IMG/VR virus record: IMGVR_UViG_3300025889_000075
Coordinates: 1 to 64,000 of that record
Length of the DNA stretch: 64,000 nucleotides
Strand: one strand, 5' to 3'
Source: a virus
Shown here piece by piece: positions 38,911 to 48,619 of this stretch. The translations under genes were made by a program, and so were the position numbers. Under the pieces are notes generated by a model. The model was given only the letters and a program-made list of their open reading frames with translations. It searched no databases and was not told where the DNA came from. Every line of letters starts with the position of its first letter. Within the stretch, counting starts at the first letter, position 1.

Positions 38911-40685
38911 TGCCTAATACAAAAGAATCGTTCGACGCTAGACTTAAATCTTTAAACCAAGCAGTCTCATATCAAAACGTTGAAACTGACATTAACACTG
39001 CAGTTAAATCATATGCTGCAGCAAAAACAACTGAGATTGGTAAAGTCGCGAATCAGGTTAAAGGCGGTGTTCAAAGTTTGACATCTGAAGCAACAGGTAT
39101 CAAAGATAAACTTTCTAATCCTACTGCTTCTTTATTGTCTGGTACAGGTGGAGTTGCAGATAAACTCAAGAATGCTGCATTAAATACGTCACTGGGTTCA
39201 CTCGCTTCTAGCATTGGCGTTAGTGTTACTGTTACTTATGATGATAGCGGTTCTATATCTGGAATATCGATTGGAAGTGGAATTAGCGGGTCGATCAGTA
39301 GCATTCTCGCCAAAATAACAGGACTTGGTGCAGCACCTGGATTTTTACAAAACGTAGTTTCAAATAGCAATCCCTCCTCTTTGCGAGACAATCTAACATC
39401 TTTATCTGGCAAAGTTGGTGCTTTCGCTAGTGTCAGTGAAATTTCTAGTAAGTTTGATGCCTCTAAAACAGCAATCATGTCTGAGATTGCCTCTAATATT
39501 CCTTCACTTGACGATTCTTCACAAACATATTATAATTCTTTTGTTAGTTCTGCGAGTAATGGAATACAAGACATAACTACTGCAATACCTTCACCAGCAA
39601 GAATAACAGAGAATGATATTAAGTCCGTTTTAAAAGAAGTCAGCGGTAGTGTTTCTGCTGACAGCGCCGATAATGTTTTAAATAGCGCCAAGTCTTTCAC
39701 TAAAGATATTGCTAAAATTAATTCTAAGGTGAATCAATTTGATGCAAACGTTGGTAGTTTTGTTAAGACAAAATCAACTGGTTTGTTACAAGGATTAGCA
39801 GAAACCACTAATGATACAGGTCTTAATAAATTATTGAAAGAAACAGGCATAGAATTAACACCTGCAGAAAAAGAAAAGGTAATCAAACTCGCTCAGGGAA
39901 CTGCCCTAGAGAAATCAGAAGCTGCAGAGTTTTTAGCAGGCAAAACTTCAAAAGAAAACAGATCAAAATTAAAATCTGCTTTAAACGATTTAGATACTAC
40001 CATCGCAGGAACTCGAGTAATAGATAACGCGAACAGCGCGTTCCAAGATCCCTTTGATTTAGACGCAACAGGAAACAAATGGAAGAATGGAGTTGGTGCT
40101 AAAGATTTTACATTTACGTTTGTTTCTTCTGTTGAAGAACTTCGTTCAGAGTTAAGAAAAGTCACGAGAGACGTAACAGAAGTCGTTGTCCATTGGACTG
40201 ACACTTTCGTTAATGCTAATATTGGATCAGAAGAAATTAACCAGAGACACCTAGGATTAGGTATGAAGGGGATTGGTTATCATTATGTTATTAGAAGAGA
40301 TGGATCCTTACAAAGAGGACGTCCCGTTAATGAGGATGGCGATCATTGTGATACTAATGGACACAATAGCAACAGTATCGGTATCGCATTTGTTGGTGGA
40401 TTGAATTGTGCTTCTGGAAATCCAAATCCAACCAGATTTAGATCTGCTGCTTCTTTAACTCGAAGTCAGTTAAATACCTTTGAAGAATTTTGTCGTGCAT
40501 TTTATCAAGTTAATCCTGGTGGTCAAATACTAGGGCACAACGAAATTGATCCTAATGAAGAGGATCCAGGGTTTGAGGTAATTGAATATTGTAAGAATGT
40601 TTTTGGTAAAGAATCTTTGTTTAATGATCCTACCAAAGACAAACCGTTTACAAGAGCAACACTTAACGCGAAGAAATTAACATGA
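38910..40685 (+). CDS. Tail protein with C-terminal amidase_2 (zinc peptidoglycan amidase) domain
   Basis: 591 residues. Residues 1-390 are Ser/Ala/Gly-rich with helical and beta stretches, structural in look. Residues 405-570 form an N-acetylmuramoyl-L-alanine amidase of the T7-lysozyme/PGRP type: VVVHWTD (His428 zinc ligand), GMKGIGYHYVIRRDGSLQRG, NSIGIAFVGG and GHNEIDP (His543), with Asp552 in EDPGFEV in place of the third ligand Cys of T7 lysozyme. It sits between the gp5 N-terminal protein and the spike and could open peptidoglycan during injection. Confidence 0.8.
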   Translation: MPNTKESFDARLKSLNQAVSYQNVETDINTAVKSYAAAKTTEIGKVANQVKGGVQSLTSEATGIKDKLSNPTASLLSGTGGVADKLKNAALNTSLGSLASSIGVSVTVTYDDSGSISGISIGSGISGSISSILAKITGLGAAPGFLQNVVSNSNPSSLRDNLTSLSGKVGAFASVSEISSKFDASKTAIMSEIASNIPSLDDSSQTYYNSFVSSASNGIQDITTAIPSPARITENDIKSVLKEVSGSVSADSADNVLNSAKSFTKDIAKINSKVNQFDANVGSFVKTKSTGLLQGLAETTNDTGLNKLLKETGIELTPAEKEKVIKLAQGTALEKSEAAEFLAGKTSKENRSKLKSALNDLDTTIAGTRVIDNANSAFQDPFDLDATGNKWKNGVGAKDFTFTFVSSVEELRSELRKVTRDVTEVVVHWTDTFVNANIGSEEINQRHLGLGMKGIGYHYVIRRDGSLQRGRPVNEDGDHCDTNGHNSNSIGIAFVGGLNCASGNPNPTRFRSAASLTRSQLNTFEEFCRAFYQVNPGGQILGHNEIDPNEEDPGFEVIEYCKNVFGKESLFNDPTKDKPFTRATLNAKKLT

Positions 40686-42133
40686 CAAATAAAGTTGACA
40701 ATTTTACAAAACGAGTAACATCGCTTGGCTTGGGTGTTGAAGTCAGCGAAGGAATTCCCCGCGAAGGATTCGCTGATCCAACTGGCGAATTTCCAAGTCG
40801 CGATTATTTCTTTGGATCATCAATTAACAAAGCAGCGCGTGGCGAAAAAGTAAACAAACTCTATAACGGTGGTGGTGATCATGGTGTTAATATAGACCTT
40901 GCTGATCAGAAACCTTCAGAGTATCCATACAATCAAATAACAGAAACACAATCAGGTCATTCGATTGAGATTGATGATACTCCTGGTGGCGAACGTATTT
41001 TAATTAAACATAAAAGCGGATCAGGTGTTGAGTTTCGTTCAGACGGTAGCGTCTTATTCTCATCGACAAATAAGAAAGTTGAAATCGTCGGTGGTGATAA
41101 TGCTGTTATTATCGAAGGTCAAGCAGATTTAGTTTACAACGGTAATCTTAATTTAAAGGTTACGGGCGATTATAATCTAGACGTTGGTGGTAATATTAAT
41201 GTAACAACTGCAGGAAATAAAACTGAAAAGATTCTGCATAACCACACAGTAGAAGTTGTTGAGAATCAAAATACAACAGTCAAAGGCGACCGTGGTGCTA
41301 AGGTTATTGGTGTCAATACGGAAACTATTCTGAGTGATAATAACATATTAGTCAAAGGAACGCAAAAGAATTATGTTGAAGGCGATGTCGAACTTACGAG
41401 CGGAAACAAATTAGTAACAACTGCTGGTCTTGAATGGGCAGCAAGTTCTTTAACAACAAACATCTCTGGTTTGACTGTTAGCGTTATGGGTCAAACTGGA
41501 ACAATCGGCGGCGAGTTTATAGATCATTATGGTAAAGCGTATTCTGGTCCTCCTGGCGGATCTGGATTAGGTGGTACAACTTTCTATGGTACATTCATAG
41601 GTAAAGCGACTGAAGCGATCACTTCAGACTTTGCTAATAAAGCGGGTGAAGCGTCTTGGGCGAAATCTGCTCCTGCAGAAGCAGGAACTGCAGATGGTGC
41701 TACTAAGACAAGAAGTCCCAGATACTATCCAACGAAAATGCCTTACGTTACTATACCAACAACAGCGCCAATGCCCGTTTCTCCAATTATTGCTGCGCAT
41801 TTATCAACAAGCAATTATGGTATACGAAACGTTGAAGTTGATAAAGGTGACAAACTGAAACTCGAGTTGTTGAAGACCGATGACTATGCTGATCTATTCA
41901 ATTATGACCCTTCGATACATGAGATTCGTTCTAAGATGAGGGATCCAGCGAATAGAAACAACTCAACGTTTACAGGTTATTTGGTTGCTGAAGGCAAATT
42001 GTCATCTAAGTATCGAGACGCTCGTCCTAAGAAAGTTGGTCGTGCGATCAGCGGTAAGAACAATATTCGTTTCGGTAATACAGTTCTTGGTAATAATCCC
42101 GCCGAGAATAGAAGTAAGAGGTTTAAAGTATGA
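40682..42133 (+). CDS. 5: gp5-type beta-helix spike protein
   Basis: 483 residues. Residues 85-280 are a run of short hydrophobic/polar strands (GHSIEIDDTPGGERILIKHK, SGVEFRSDGSVLFSSTNKK, YNLDVGGNINVTTAGN) as in the triple beta-helix of the T4 gp5 C-terminal spike. The C-terminal part (from about 300) adds Pro-rich and basic segments. Acts as the central needle beneath gp27 and gp5 if the assignment is right. No lysozyme domain. Confidence 0.72.
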   Translation: MTNKVDNFTKRVTSLGLGVEVSEGIPREGFADPTGEFPSRDYFFGSSINKAARGEKVNKLYNGGGDHGVNIDLADQKPSEYPYNQITETQSGHSIEIDDTPGGERILIKHKSGSGVEFRSDGSVLFSSTNKKVEIVGGDNAVIIEGQADLVYNGNLNLKVTGDYNLDVGGNINVTTAGNKTEKILHNHTVEVVENQNTTVKGDRGAKVIGVNTETILSDNNILVKGTQKNYVEGDVELTSGNKLVTTAGLEWAASSLTTNISGLTVSVMGQTGTIGGEFIDHYGKAYSGPPGGSGLGGTTFYGTFIGKATEAITSDFANKAGEASWAKSAPAEAGTADGATKTRSPRYYPTKMPYVTIPTTAPMPVSPIIAAHLSTSNYGIRNVEVDKGDKLKLELLKTDDYADLFNYDPSIHEIRSKMRDPANRNNSTFTGYLVAEGKLSSKYRDARPKKVGRAISGKNNIRFGNTVLGNNPAENRSKRFKV

Positions 42134-42714
42134 TTTATATTGTTGACCCTATTTACAATCCGAACTTTCAAAGTTCGATTAGTTCAGCGACTAAACTCGG
42201 TCCGGGAATTACCTGTGCTAAATTTCTTGGTGCTGCAGGTTCACGTGTGCAGTTTGAACAACTAGATGTTGATCGTAAACTGGTTGCTCGTCAGTTATAC
42301 TTACAAGCAGAAGCAATTCGAGCGGTTCATAATAACCCAGACTTCAATGATAATCGTTTGATTGTTGCCGAGGGAGTTTATAAACCAGCAATTAATGAAA
42401 GCGTAACCTCTGGTTCTATTAATGATTATAAAAAAACTGGAAGAGCAATCGTCTATCAGTTAATGAATACGGCAGGTGAAATTGATATCGAAAAATCATT
42501 TGACCTAGCAGTTTATTGGAAAGACTATGTTGATTTCGATGAATTGATTCTTGATTATGACACCTACGATCCATCAGGCAAACTTAGTTGTCAATTGGTT
42601 TTGACCATGCCTGTCGCCAACGAAACATTTGATATCTCATTTCAAAGAAAAATTAAAACTGAAATGAATGGAACACTTTTATCATTAAACGAGTTAATCG
42701 AAGTCCTTGAATAG
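42130..42714 (+). CDS. Conserved protein between spike and gp25
   Basis: 194 residues. FLGAAGSRVQFEQLDVDRKL, VARQLYLQAEAI and LIVAEGVYKP are the most conserved-looking parts; the second half is FDLAVYWKDYVDFDELILD and beta-rich. Similar proteins stand at the same place in marine T4-like phages. Probably a virion or baseplate assembly protein; I do not recognise an enzyme motif. Confidence 0.65.
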   Translation: MIYIVDPIYNPNFQSSISSATKLGPGITCAKFLGAAGSRVQFEQLDVDRKLVARQLYLQAEAIRAVHNNPDFNDNRLIVAEGVYKPAINESVTSGSINDYKKTGRAIVYQLMNTAGEIDIEKSFDLAVYWKDYVDFDELILDYDTYDPSGKLSCQLVLTMPVANETFDISFQRKIKTEMNGTLLSLNELIEVLE

Positions 42715-42715
42715 T

Positions 42716-42723
42716 TATAAATA
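42716..42723 (+). promoter_or_regulatory. T4-type late promoter before gp25
   Basis: TATAAATA just after the previous stop and 29 nt before the gp25 ATG (42753). Perfect consensus match in a non-coding position. Confidence 0.7.
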
Positions 42724-42752
42724 ACAAATATCACGTTTAAACGGCAATCTAG

Positions 42753-43193
42753 ATGGCAACGAAAATATTCTCTCAAGAAGACGGTAATCTTGATGCAGCG
42801 TCAATCGTTGTAACTAGAGACATGATCTATAAGGATATAGATCTAAGTTTTAACAAGAGAACGACTGGCGACATCTATAAGAAGACTGAAGCAGCTGCTG
42901 TCAAACAAGCGATCAAAACGTTGATTTCTACTAATCGTTTTGATAAACCGTTTAATCCAGATTTTGGTGCTGATATTAGATCAATGCTTTTTGAGTTGGC
43001 AAACGAAAATTCTGGCACCGAAATCATAACGAGGATTAAAAACGCCATTCAAAAATATGAACCAAGAGCAGCGGCACAAGAAATTTCTGTTAAGGTATCT
43101 AATTATAATTCTATAGACGTTTCGATAATATTTCAGATATTGAATACAGACCAAATAATTACATATGAAACAACGGTTTCGAGGTTAGTTTAA
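42753..43193 (+). CDS. 25: gp25-like baseplate wedge protein
   Basis: 146 residues (T4 gp25: 132). IYKDIDLSFNKRTTGDIYKK, AVKQAIKTLISTNRFDKPFN and FGADIRSMLFELAN are the classic blocks of gp25, shared with type VI secretion TssE. Forms the wedge core with gp6 and gp53. Its stop overlaps the gp6 ATG. Confidence 0.92.
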   Translation: MATKIFSQEDGNLDAASIVVTRDMIYKDIDLSFNKRTTGDIYKKTEAAAVKQAIKTLISTNRFDKPFNPDFGADIRSMLFELANENSGTEIITRIKNAIQKYEPRAAAQEISVKVSNYNSIDVSIIFQILNTDQIITYETTVSRLV

Positions 43194-45073
43194 TGGCAAC
43201 GACAATTAAATCTACTGGATTAGATTTCGAATCAATCAAAAGTAATCTTAAAACATTTCTTGCTAGTAAAGAAGAATTTACCGATTACAATTTTGAAGCG
43301 TCTGGATTGTCTAACATCTTAGATGTTTTAGCATATAATACGCATTATAATGCATTAACAGCAAACTATGCGCTTAACGAATCATTTATCGGAACAGCAC
43401 AACTTCGAAGTTCTTTAGTTTCTTTATCTGAGGGGATTGGTTATATTCCTGATTCTAGAAAATCCGCCGTATCTAAAGTAAAATTAAATGTAAACCTTTC
43501 TGGGCAATCTAATCTACCGGCAAAACTTACAATTGCTTCTGGGTTTGTTTTTAATAGTATTATTGACGGTATCACATATAAATTTCAAACAGTAGCGCCT
43601 TTATCTGCAGTAAACAACGGAGCAGATATTTTCTTTTTCAAAACCGCTGATGGTATTGAAAACATAGATTTGAAAGAAGGCGTTGCCAAAACCAAAACGT
43701 TCATTGCCGGACCAGCAACGGAAAATGATGTGTATATTATTCCGGATAAAACATTAGATTTAACAACAGCAATTGTTAAAGTTTATGAAACCTCAGCGTC
43801 AACAACGTTTACTACCTATGAAAGTATTTTAACAGCAAGCGCGATTACAAGCGCGTCAACTCTTTATGTTTTAAAAGAATCGCCAAACGGATATTTTGAA
43901 TTAACTTTCGGAAACGGCACAACGTTAGGTAAGTCTCCGGTTGCTGGAAACAAAATTGTTGTCGAATATCTTTCCTCTTCTGGAGCAGATGCTAATAACG
44001 CTGATGTTTTTACTCCAGTAAATCAGTTTTCTTTCTCTAACAATTTGGGTTCAACGGTTAATGTTGACTTTAATGTTACTACTGTTAATAACTCTTCTGG
44101 TGGAACAGAGAAAGAATCAATAGAATCTATTAGGAAAAATGCACCGTTTCAATATGCAGCACAAAATAGAATGGTGACTGCTGCAGATTATTCATCATTA
44201 ATTTTAAGAAACTTTTCTAATTACATTAATGACATTAAAACTTGGGGTGGAGAAGATCACGACATCCCTGAGTTTGGTTCAGTTTATGTTTCTATTGATT
44301 TTATTTCTGGACTAGAAGCAGAAACAATTGCTTCAATTAAAAGAGATATTGTAGAACTCGCTGATCAATTATCAATAATTTCTTTCAAATTGAAATTCAA
44401 AGATCCTGTTAAGACTTACGTTAGTACAGACCTTGTATTCCAATTTAATCCTTCTTTGTCTACGCTTTCTTTAAACACAATTCAAGATAATGTCAGAACA
44501 ACAGTAGGAAATTATTTTGCAAACAGCGTAGGTAAATTTGAACAATCGTTCAGAAGATCAAATCTTTTAACGCTGGTTGATGCAGTAAGTCCTGCTGTTC
44601 TTTCTTCGCGTTCTGATGTTAAAATGCATCAAAGACTTATTCCACAAGTAATTACAACAAACGATGATAATACAACCACTACAACTTCTAAACTTGGAGT
44701 TGCTACTGATTACATAGTTCGTTATCCTGTTAATATTGATGCACCGGACGATGTTAACAACAAAATCACCTCATCAACTTTCACATATTTAAATAGAAGT
44801 TGTATATTAAGAAATAGATTAAGAACTAATATCATTGAGATTATAGATCTTTCAACGAACAAACCAATAATTGATAATATTGGATCTTACAACGTGGACG
44901 GGACATTAACCTTAATTGGATTTGCTCCCGAATCGATTGCTGGTGGTGTATCATTTATTAAGATATTTGCAGTTCCTGCTAATCAATCTGCTATTTCTCC
45001 GGTTCGTGACAGTATTTTACAATACGATGAACAAGAATCCTCGTTTAGAGGTAATGTTGTGAGTTCAACATAA
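43193..45073 (+). CDS. 6: gp6-like baseplate wedge protein (baseplate J family)
   Basis: 626 residues (T4 gp6: 660). N-terminal NILDVLAYNTHYNALTANYA and a central GTEKESIESIRKNAPFQYAA then NRMVTAADYSSL, then a SSRSDVKMHQRLIP segment, match gp6/baseplate J proteins, which dimerise to form the wedge ring. Directly follows gp25, the usual order. Confidence 0.9.
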   Translation: MATTIKSTGLDFESIKSNLKTFLASKEEFTDYNFEASGLSNILDVLAYNTHYNALTANYALNESFIGTAQLRSSLVSLSEGIGYIPDSRKSAVSKVKLNVNLSGQSNLPAKLTIASGFVFNSIIDGITYKFQTVAPLSAVNNGADIFFFKTADGIENIDLKEGVAKTKTFIAGPATENDVYIIPDKTLDLTTAIVKVYETSASTTFTTYESILTASAITSASTLYVLKESPNGYFELTFGNGTTLGKSPVAGNKIVVEYLSSSGADANNADVFTPVNQFSFSNNLGSTVNVDFNVTTVNNSSGGTEKESIESIRKNAPFQYAAQNRMVTAADYSSLILRNFSNYINDIKTWGGEDHDIPEFGSVYVSIDFISGLEAETIASIKRDIVELADQLSIISFKLKFKDPVKTYVSTDLVFQFNPSLSTLSLNTIQDNVRTTVGNYFANSVGKFEQSFRRSNLLTLVDAVSPAVLSSRSDVKMHQRLIPQVITTNDDNTTTTTSKLGVATDYIVRYPVNIDAPDDVNNKITSSTFTYLNRSCILRNRLRTNIIEIIDLSTNKPIIDNIGSYNVDGTLTLIGFAPESIAGGVSFIKIFAVPANQSAISPVRDSILQYDEQESSFRGNVVSST

Positions 45074-45074
45074 T

Positions 45075-46163
45075 ATGGCTCATAAAAATATACCAGACGT
45101 AAATAGAAGAGAACTTATATTTCGAGATCGTAGAATCTCAGAAATTCTTCCTGACTATTTTCCGAGCACGTATCCAAAACTAACTGCTCTGTTTGAGTAT
45201 TACTATGAGTTTCTTTTAGAAAACAACGCGTCGACGCAATTACTTGACCATTTGTATCAAACTCGTGATATTACTACGCTCGATGATACGCTTCTAACCT
45301 TCCTTGAAGACGAACTACTTTTAGGTCAAGCATACTTCGAAGGGTTTCAAGATAAAAGATCAGCTGCTAAATTTTCTAATACCCTGTATAGATCGAAAGG
45401 AAGTAAATATTCTATTCAACAATTCTTTAGAATGTTCTTTGGAATCGATCCTGAGATTCGTTATACAAAAGAAGATGTATTCACTCTTGGAAGTTCAAAG
45501 ATTGGTCCCAACGACGGTAAATTTTTAACTGATGACGAATTATATCAGACCTATGCAATCTTAGTTAAAACAGGATTGCCAATTTCAAAATGGAAAGATA
45601 TTTACAAATTGTTTGTACACCCTGCAGGATTTTATCTTGGTGCTCAAGTTTCTATTCTTGGTGAAGGGTTTTTTGGTAATCAAACACCACCGATAGGTCT
45701 GAAACAAATGCCGGATCCTGGGACTGCAGAGGTTCCAATTCCTATTTACGAAGGTTTGGCAGATCTCGGCATGATGTCCGCTACTTCGTTTATTGGTGAT
45801 AATTCTTACGCTGAAATAGATTCTACATATACTAATGGTATTGGCGCTATTCGTTATGATATTAATCGTTCAAGTATTAGAACGTTTGGTAGTAGTACAT
45901 TATATTTGCTAGACAAATCATATCCTTCATTGCTTAAAATGATTGATGGTTATGTTATTGCTGATACTACAAGTATATCTTATCCTGGCGTAACGCATGG
46001 ATTCGACGCTACTGCAGATAGTGCTTGGCAAATATCTTATCCAACCTTTGATAATGATTCTGCTTCTAGTAATGAGCAATTCGGAGGAAGGTTCGACTTC
46101 TCTCTTGACTCAGGGTTGGGATTGTTTGGTAAAGAAAGTTTAGTTCTTTTCAGTGACAACTAA
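45075..46163 (+). CDS. Probable baseplate wedge protein at gp7 position
   Basis: 362 residues. The N-terminus (FRDRRISEILPDYFPSTYPK, LTALFEYYYEFLLENN) and SAAKFSNTLYRSKGSKYSI, FFRMFFGIDPE, then HPAGFYLGAQVSI are conserved blocks typical of marine T4-like phages between gp6 and gp8. It is much shorter than T4 gp7 (1032), so I describe it by position only. One nt separates it from gp6. Confidence 0.6.
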   Translation: MAHKNIPDVNRRELIFRDRRISEILPDYFPSTYPKLTALFEYYYEFLLENNASTQLLDHLYQTRDITTLDDTLLTFLEDELLLGQAYFEGFQDKRSAAKFSNTLYRSKGSKYSIQQFFRMFFGIDPEIRYTKEDVFTLGSSKIGPNDGKFLTDDELYQTYAILVKTGLPISKWKDIYKLFVHPAGFYLGAQVSILGEGFFGNQTPPIGLKQMPDPGTAEVPIPIYEGLADLGMMSATSFIGDNSYAEIDSTYTNGIGAIRYDINRSSIRTFGSSTLYLLDKSYPSLLKMIDGYVIADTTSISYPGVTHGFDATADSAWQISYPTFDNDSASSNEQFGGRFDFSLDSGLGLFGKESLVLFSDN

Positions 46164-46171
46164 TATAAATA
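46164..46171 (+). promoter_or_regulatory. T4-type late promoter
   Basis: TATAAATA beginning 1 nt after the previous stop and ending 25 nt before the ATG at 46197; perfect consensus. Confidence 0.7.
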
Positions 46172-46196
46172 AACAAGTATTAAATTGGGATAAAAA

Positions 46197-47195
46197 ATGA
46201 CCAGACAGATTATTAACACAGGTTCTTCCGCCAATGATGGAACAGGAGATACGCTGAGATCTGGTGCGAATAAGATCAATGCGAATTTCCAAGAAATTTA
46301 TGAGAAATTCGGAACCGCCGATGTATTATCTTCACGAGTAGAATTCGACAGTGATGAGATTCTAATACAAGGGGTATCTGGTTATAAGATTTCAATTGGC
46401 GTTCAGAACCCATCAACTAATTCGTTTACGGTAGTTCCTTATGACGCTGGAACAAATTTCTTTGTATTAGATTCTGCTACTCAGACTCTTAAGAATAAGA
46501 CGCTAGATTCTGCGACATTATTAACGCCTCTCATTGGTGATTTATCTGAAGATCATTTCTACAAGGTAAGAGGTTCAGAACTAGCAGCAGACAGAACGAT
46601 TACTTTGCCTTTGTTAACTGGAGATGATACTGTAGTTACTGAGGCGCATACTCAAACTCTGACTAATAAAACATTAGATTCTGCAGAATTAAATAATCCA
46701 AGCATTGAAGGATTTATTTTAAACGATGCTGGTAAGAATATGCTCTACCTTGATAACCAAGGTGGAACGATCGTTAATTACCTTTCAATTGGTAATGCGG
46801 TAACAGGTAACGATGTAGATATTATTCCTGCAGGAACTGATACTAATATTAATTTAAGATTGCGAGGTAAAGGCGATAAAGCAGTATTGTTTGGTCAGAA
46901 AGTTGCTTATGATGTTGATGCCAAAACAACCAGCGGCACTACTTACAGCGATAAACCATTAACAACACAAACGGTTAACAGCGGTGTATCAACTGGAACT
47001 TTACCGAACGGTACAATCGAAGGACAACAAAAATTCATCAGCAATAGAGGAAACTATAGAATCACGGTTTCGGGATCATTTAACGAAGGAACAAACCTAT
47101 TATTAGATTCTGCTATTGCTCATTTAATGTGGGACAATACATCAAGCGAATGGCGTTTGGTTAATAACGGACATCCAAATATTTCATTCAGTTAA
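46197..47195 (+). CDS. Virion fibre-type protein
   Basis: 332 residues. The N-terminal signature RQIINTGSSANDGTGDTLRS then GANKINANFQEIY is common in structural proteins of marine T4-like phages, and TQTLKNKTLDSATLLTP and TQTLTNKTLDSAELNNP form two copies of a fibre repeat. The C-terminus is a small beta domain (RGNYRITVSGSFN). Could be a gp9/gp10-type fibre connector. Weak ribosome site (GGGATAAAA). Confidence 0.6.
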   Translation: MTRQIINTGSSANDGTGDTLRSGANKINANFQEIYEKFGTADVLSSRVEFDSDEILIQGVSGYKISIGVQNPSTNSFTVVPYDAGTNFFVLDSATQTLKNKTLDSATLLTPLIGDLSEDHFYKVRGSELAADRTITLPLLTGDDTVVTEAHTQTLTNKTLDSAELNNPSIEGFILNDAGKNMLYLDNQGGTIVNYLSIGNAVTGNDVDIIPAGTDTNINLRLRGKGDKAVLFGQKVAYDVDAKTTSGTTYSDKPLTTQTVNSGVSTGTLPNGTIEGQQKFISNRGNYRITVSGSFNEGTNLLLDSAIAHLMWDNTSSEWRLVNNGHPNISFS

Positions 47196-47224
47196 TTTGA
47201 CAGGATCAACGGAGAGAAGAACTA

Positions 47225-48610
47225 ATGACTGCAATTGTCACAAATACATTTAAACAGTTTATGCTGGATAAGATAAAGGCAGACTTCGAAGATTCTGCTA
47301 CAAACGCATATTACATGTGTATTGGTAGGTCTGAAGATTGGAACGCTCAAGACGCTGCTCCTTCATATGACATTAATGATGCTTTGTCATCTATTAGAAA
47401 TTCTAGAAATACTCGTTTAGCACTACAATCAGCAAAAGCAATTACAAACTTATCTTATGTTATTCCAAGATATGATTGGGTGGCAAATACAACTTATCCT
47501 TCTTATGATGATTCAATTGCGAATGTTCCAACGAACGGGTATTATGTTCTTACAGACGAAAACAACGTTTATATCTGTTTGCAACAGGGTAAAGATGGTG
47601 GTGGTGCTGCAGTTAGATCTACAATTAAACCAACGGGAACCACAACTAATCCACTTACTACTGCAGATGGTTATGTTTGGAAATTTATGTATAACATTAG
47701 CACAGGTGATGCTAACAAATATGTTTCAACTAATTTTATTCCCGTTTCTTTCGTTGACTCTGCCGTCTCTTATGTACAAGCAACAGAACAACAACAAAAA
47801 GGAATACAAGATAACGCATTAGCAATTCATCCAAAATCTATTGTAGGGTATGAGATTATTAACAACGGCGCAGGAACATATCCTGCAAGTACAACGCAAA
47901 CAGTTACTATTGTAGGAAACGGTTCTGGCGCACAGGCAACAGCAACAATAGACGCCAACGGAAATATAATTAAAGTCACTGTTGACGATAGTTCTGACGG
48001 AGACAAAAACTTCGGTAAAAATTATGATTATGCTAAAGCAACTGTTGGTGGCGGTGGTTCTGGATCTATTCGTCCAATATTCTCTCCTCTAAAAGGAATT
48101 GGTGGCGATCCAACAGTAGATCTTCGTGCTAATTCTATAATGTTCAACGTTAAAATGGAAGGTAACGAAACTAATACTATCTTAGCATCTAATGATTTTA
48201 GGCAAGTATCTTTGATTAGAAATCCTAAAACTCCTGCTGGCGCTGCTTTCTCAACAACAACTGGTTTGTTCTTGAAGAAGTTAGTATATTCGAATCTTTC
48301 CGGTGGTACTTTTTCGGAAGACGACATTGTAACAGGAGCAACTTCTGGTGCTAAGGGTTTTGTTGATTATAAAGGCGAAACAAATAAACTTTGGTATCAT
48401 CAAAACGATTCTACCGGATATACACCGTTTCAGGGTTCAGAAACTATTTCTAATGGTTCTGGTGTAACTGCTATTCTTCTTGGTTCTAATTTTGATTCTG
48501 CTGCTGACATAGATAAGTTTAGTGGCGATTTGCTGTATACTGATAACCGAGCAGCAATAGACAGAAACGCAGCACAAACTGAAGATCTTAAGATAGTAAT
48601 TAGATTCTAG
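47225..48610 (+). CDS. 8: gp8-like baseplate wedge protein
   Basis: 461 residues (T4 gp8: 334). AYYMCIGRSEDW, RNTRLALQSAKAIT and LSYVIPRYDW then GYYVLTDENNVYICLQ and GYVWKFMYNIS are gp8 blocks. The extra length is a Gly-rich inserted region (TVGGGGSGSIRPIFSPL) and a C-terminal beta domain. RBS GGAGAGAAG. Confidence 0.85.
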   Translation: MTAIVTNTFKQFMLDKIKADFEDSATNAYYMCIGRSEDWNAQDAAPSYDINDALSSIRNSRNTRLALQSAKAITNLSYVIPRYDWVANTTYPSYDDSIANVPTNGYYVLTDENNVYICLQQGKDGGGAAVRSTIKPTGTTTNPLTTADGYVWKFMYNISTGDANKYVSTNFIPVSFVDSAVSYVQATEQQQKGIQDNALAIHPKSIVGYEIINNGAGTYPASTTQTVTIVGNGSGAQATATIDANGNIIKVTVDDSSDGDKNFGKNYDYAKATVGGGGSGSIRPIFSPLKGIGGDPTVDLRANSIMFNVKMEGNETNTILASNDFRQVSLIRNPKTPAGAAFSTTTGLFLKKLVYSNLSGGTFSEDDIVTGATSGAKGFVDYKGETNKLWYHQNDSTGYTPFQGSETISNGSGVTAILLGSNFDSAADIDKFSGDLLYTDNRAAIDRNAAQTEDLKIVIRF

Positions 48611-48619
48611 GGATAAACT

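Noticed and set aside
46197-47195. gp9 assignment
   Set aside because: The N-terminal motif is generic for fibre-type proteins and I do not see a specific gp9 signature, so it stays unnamed.
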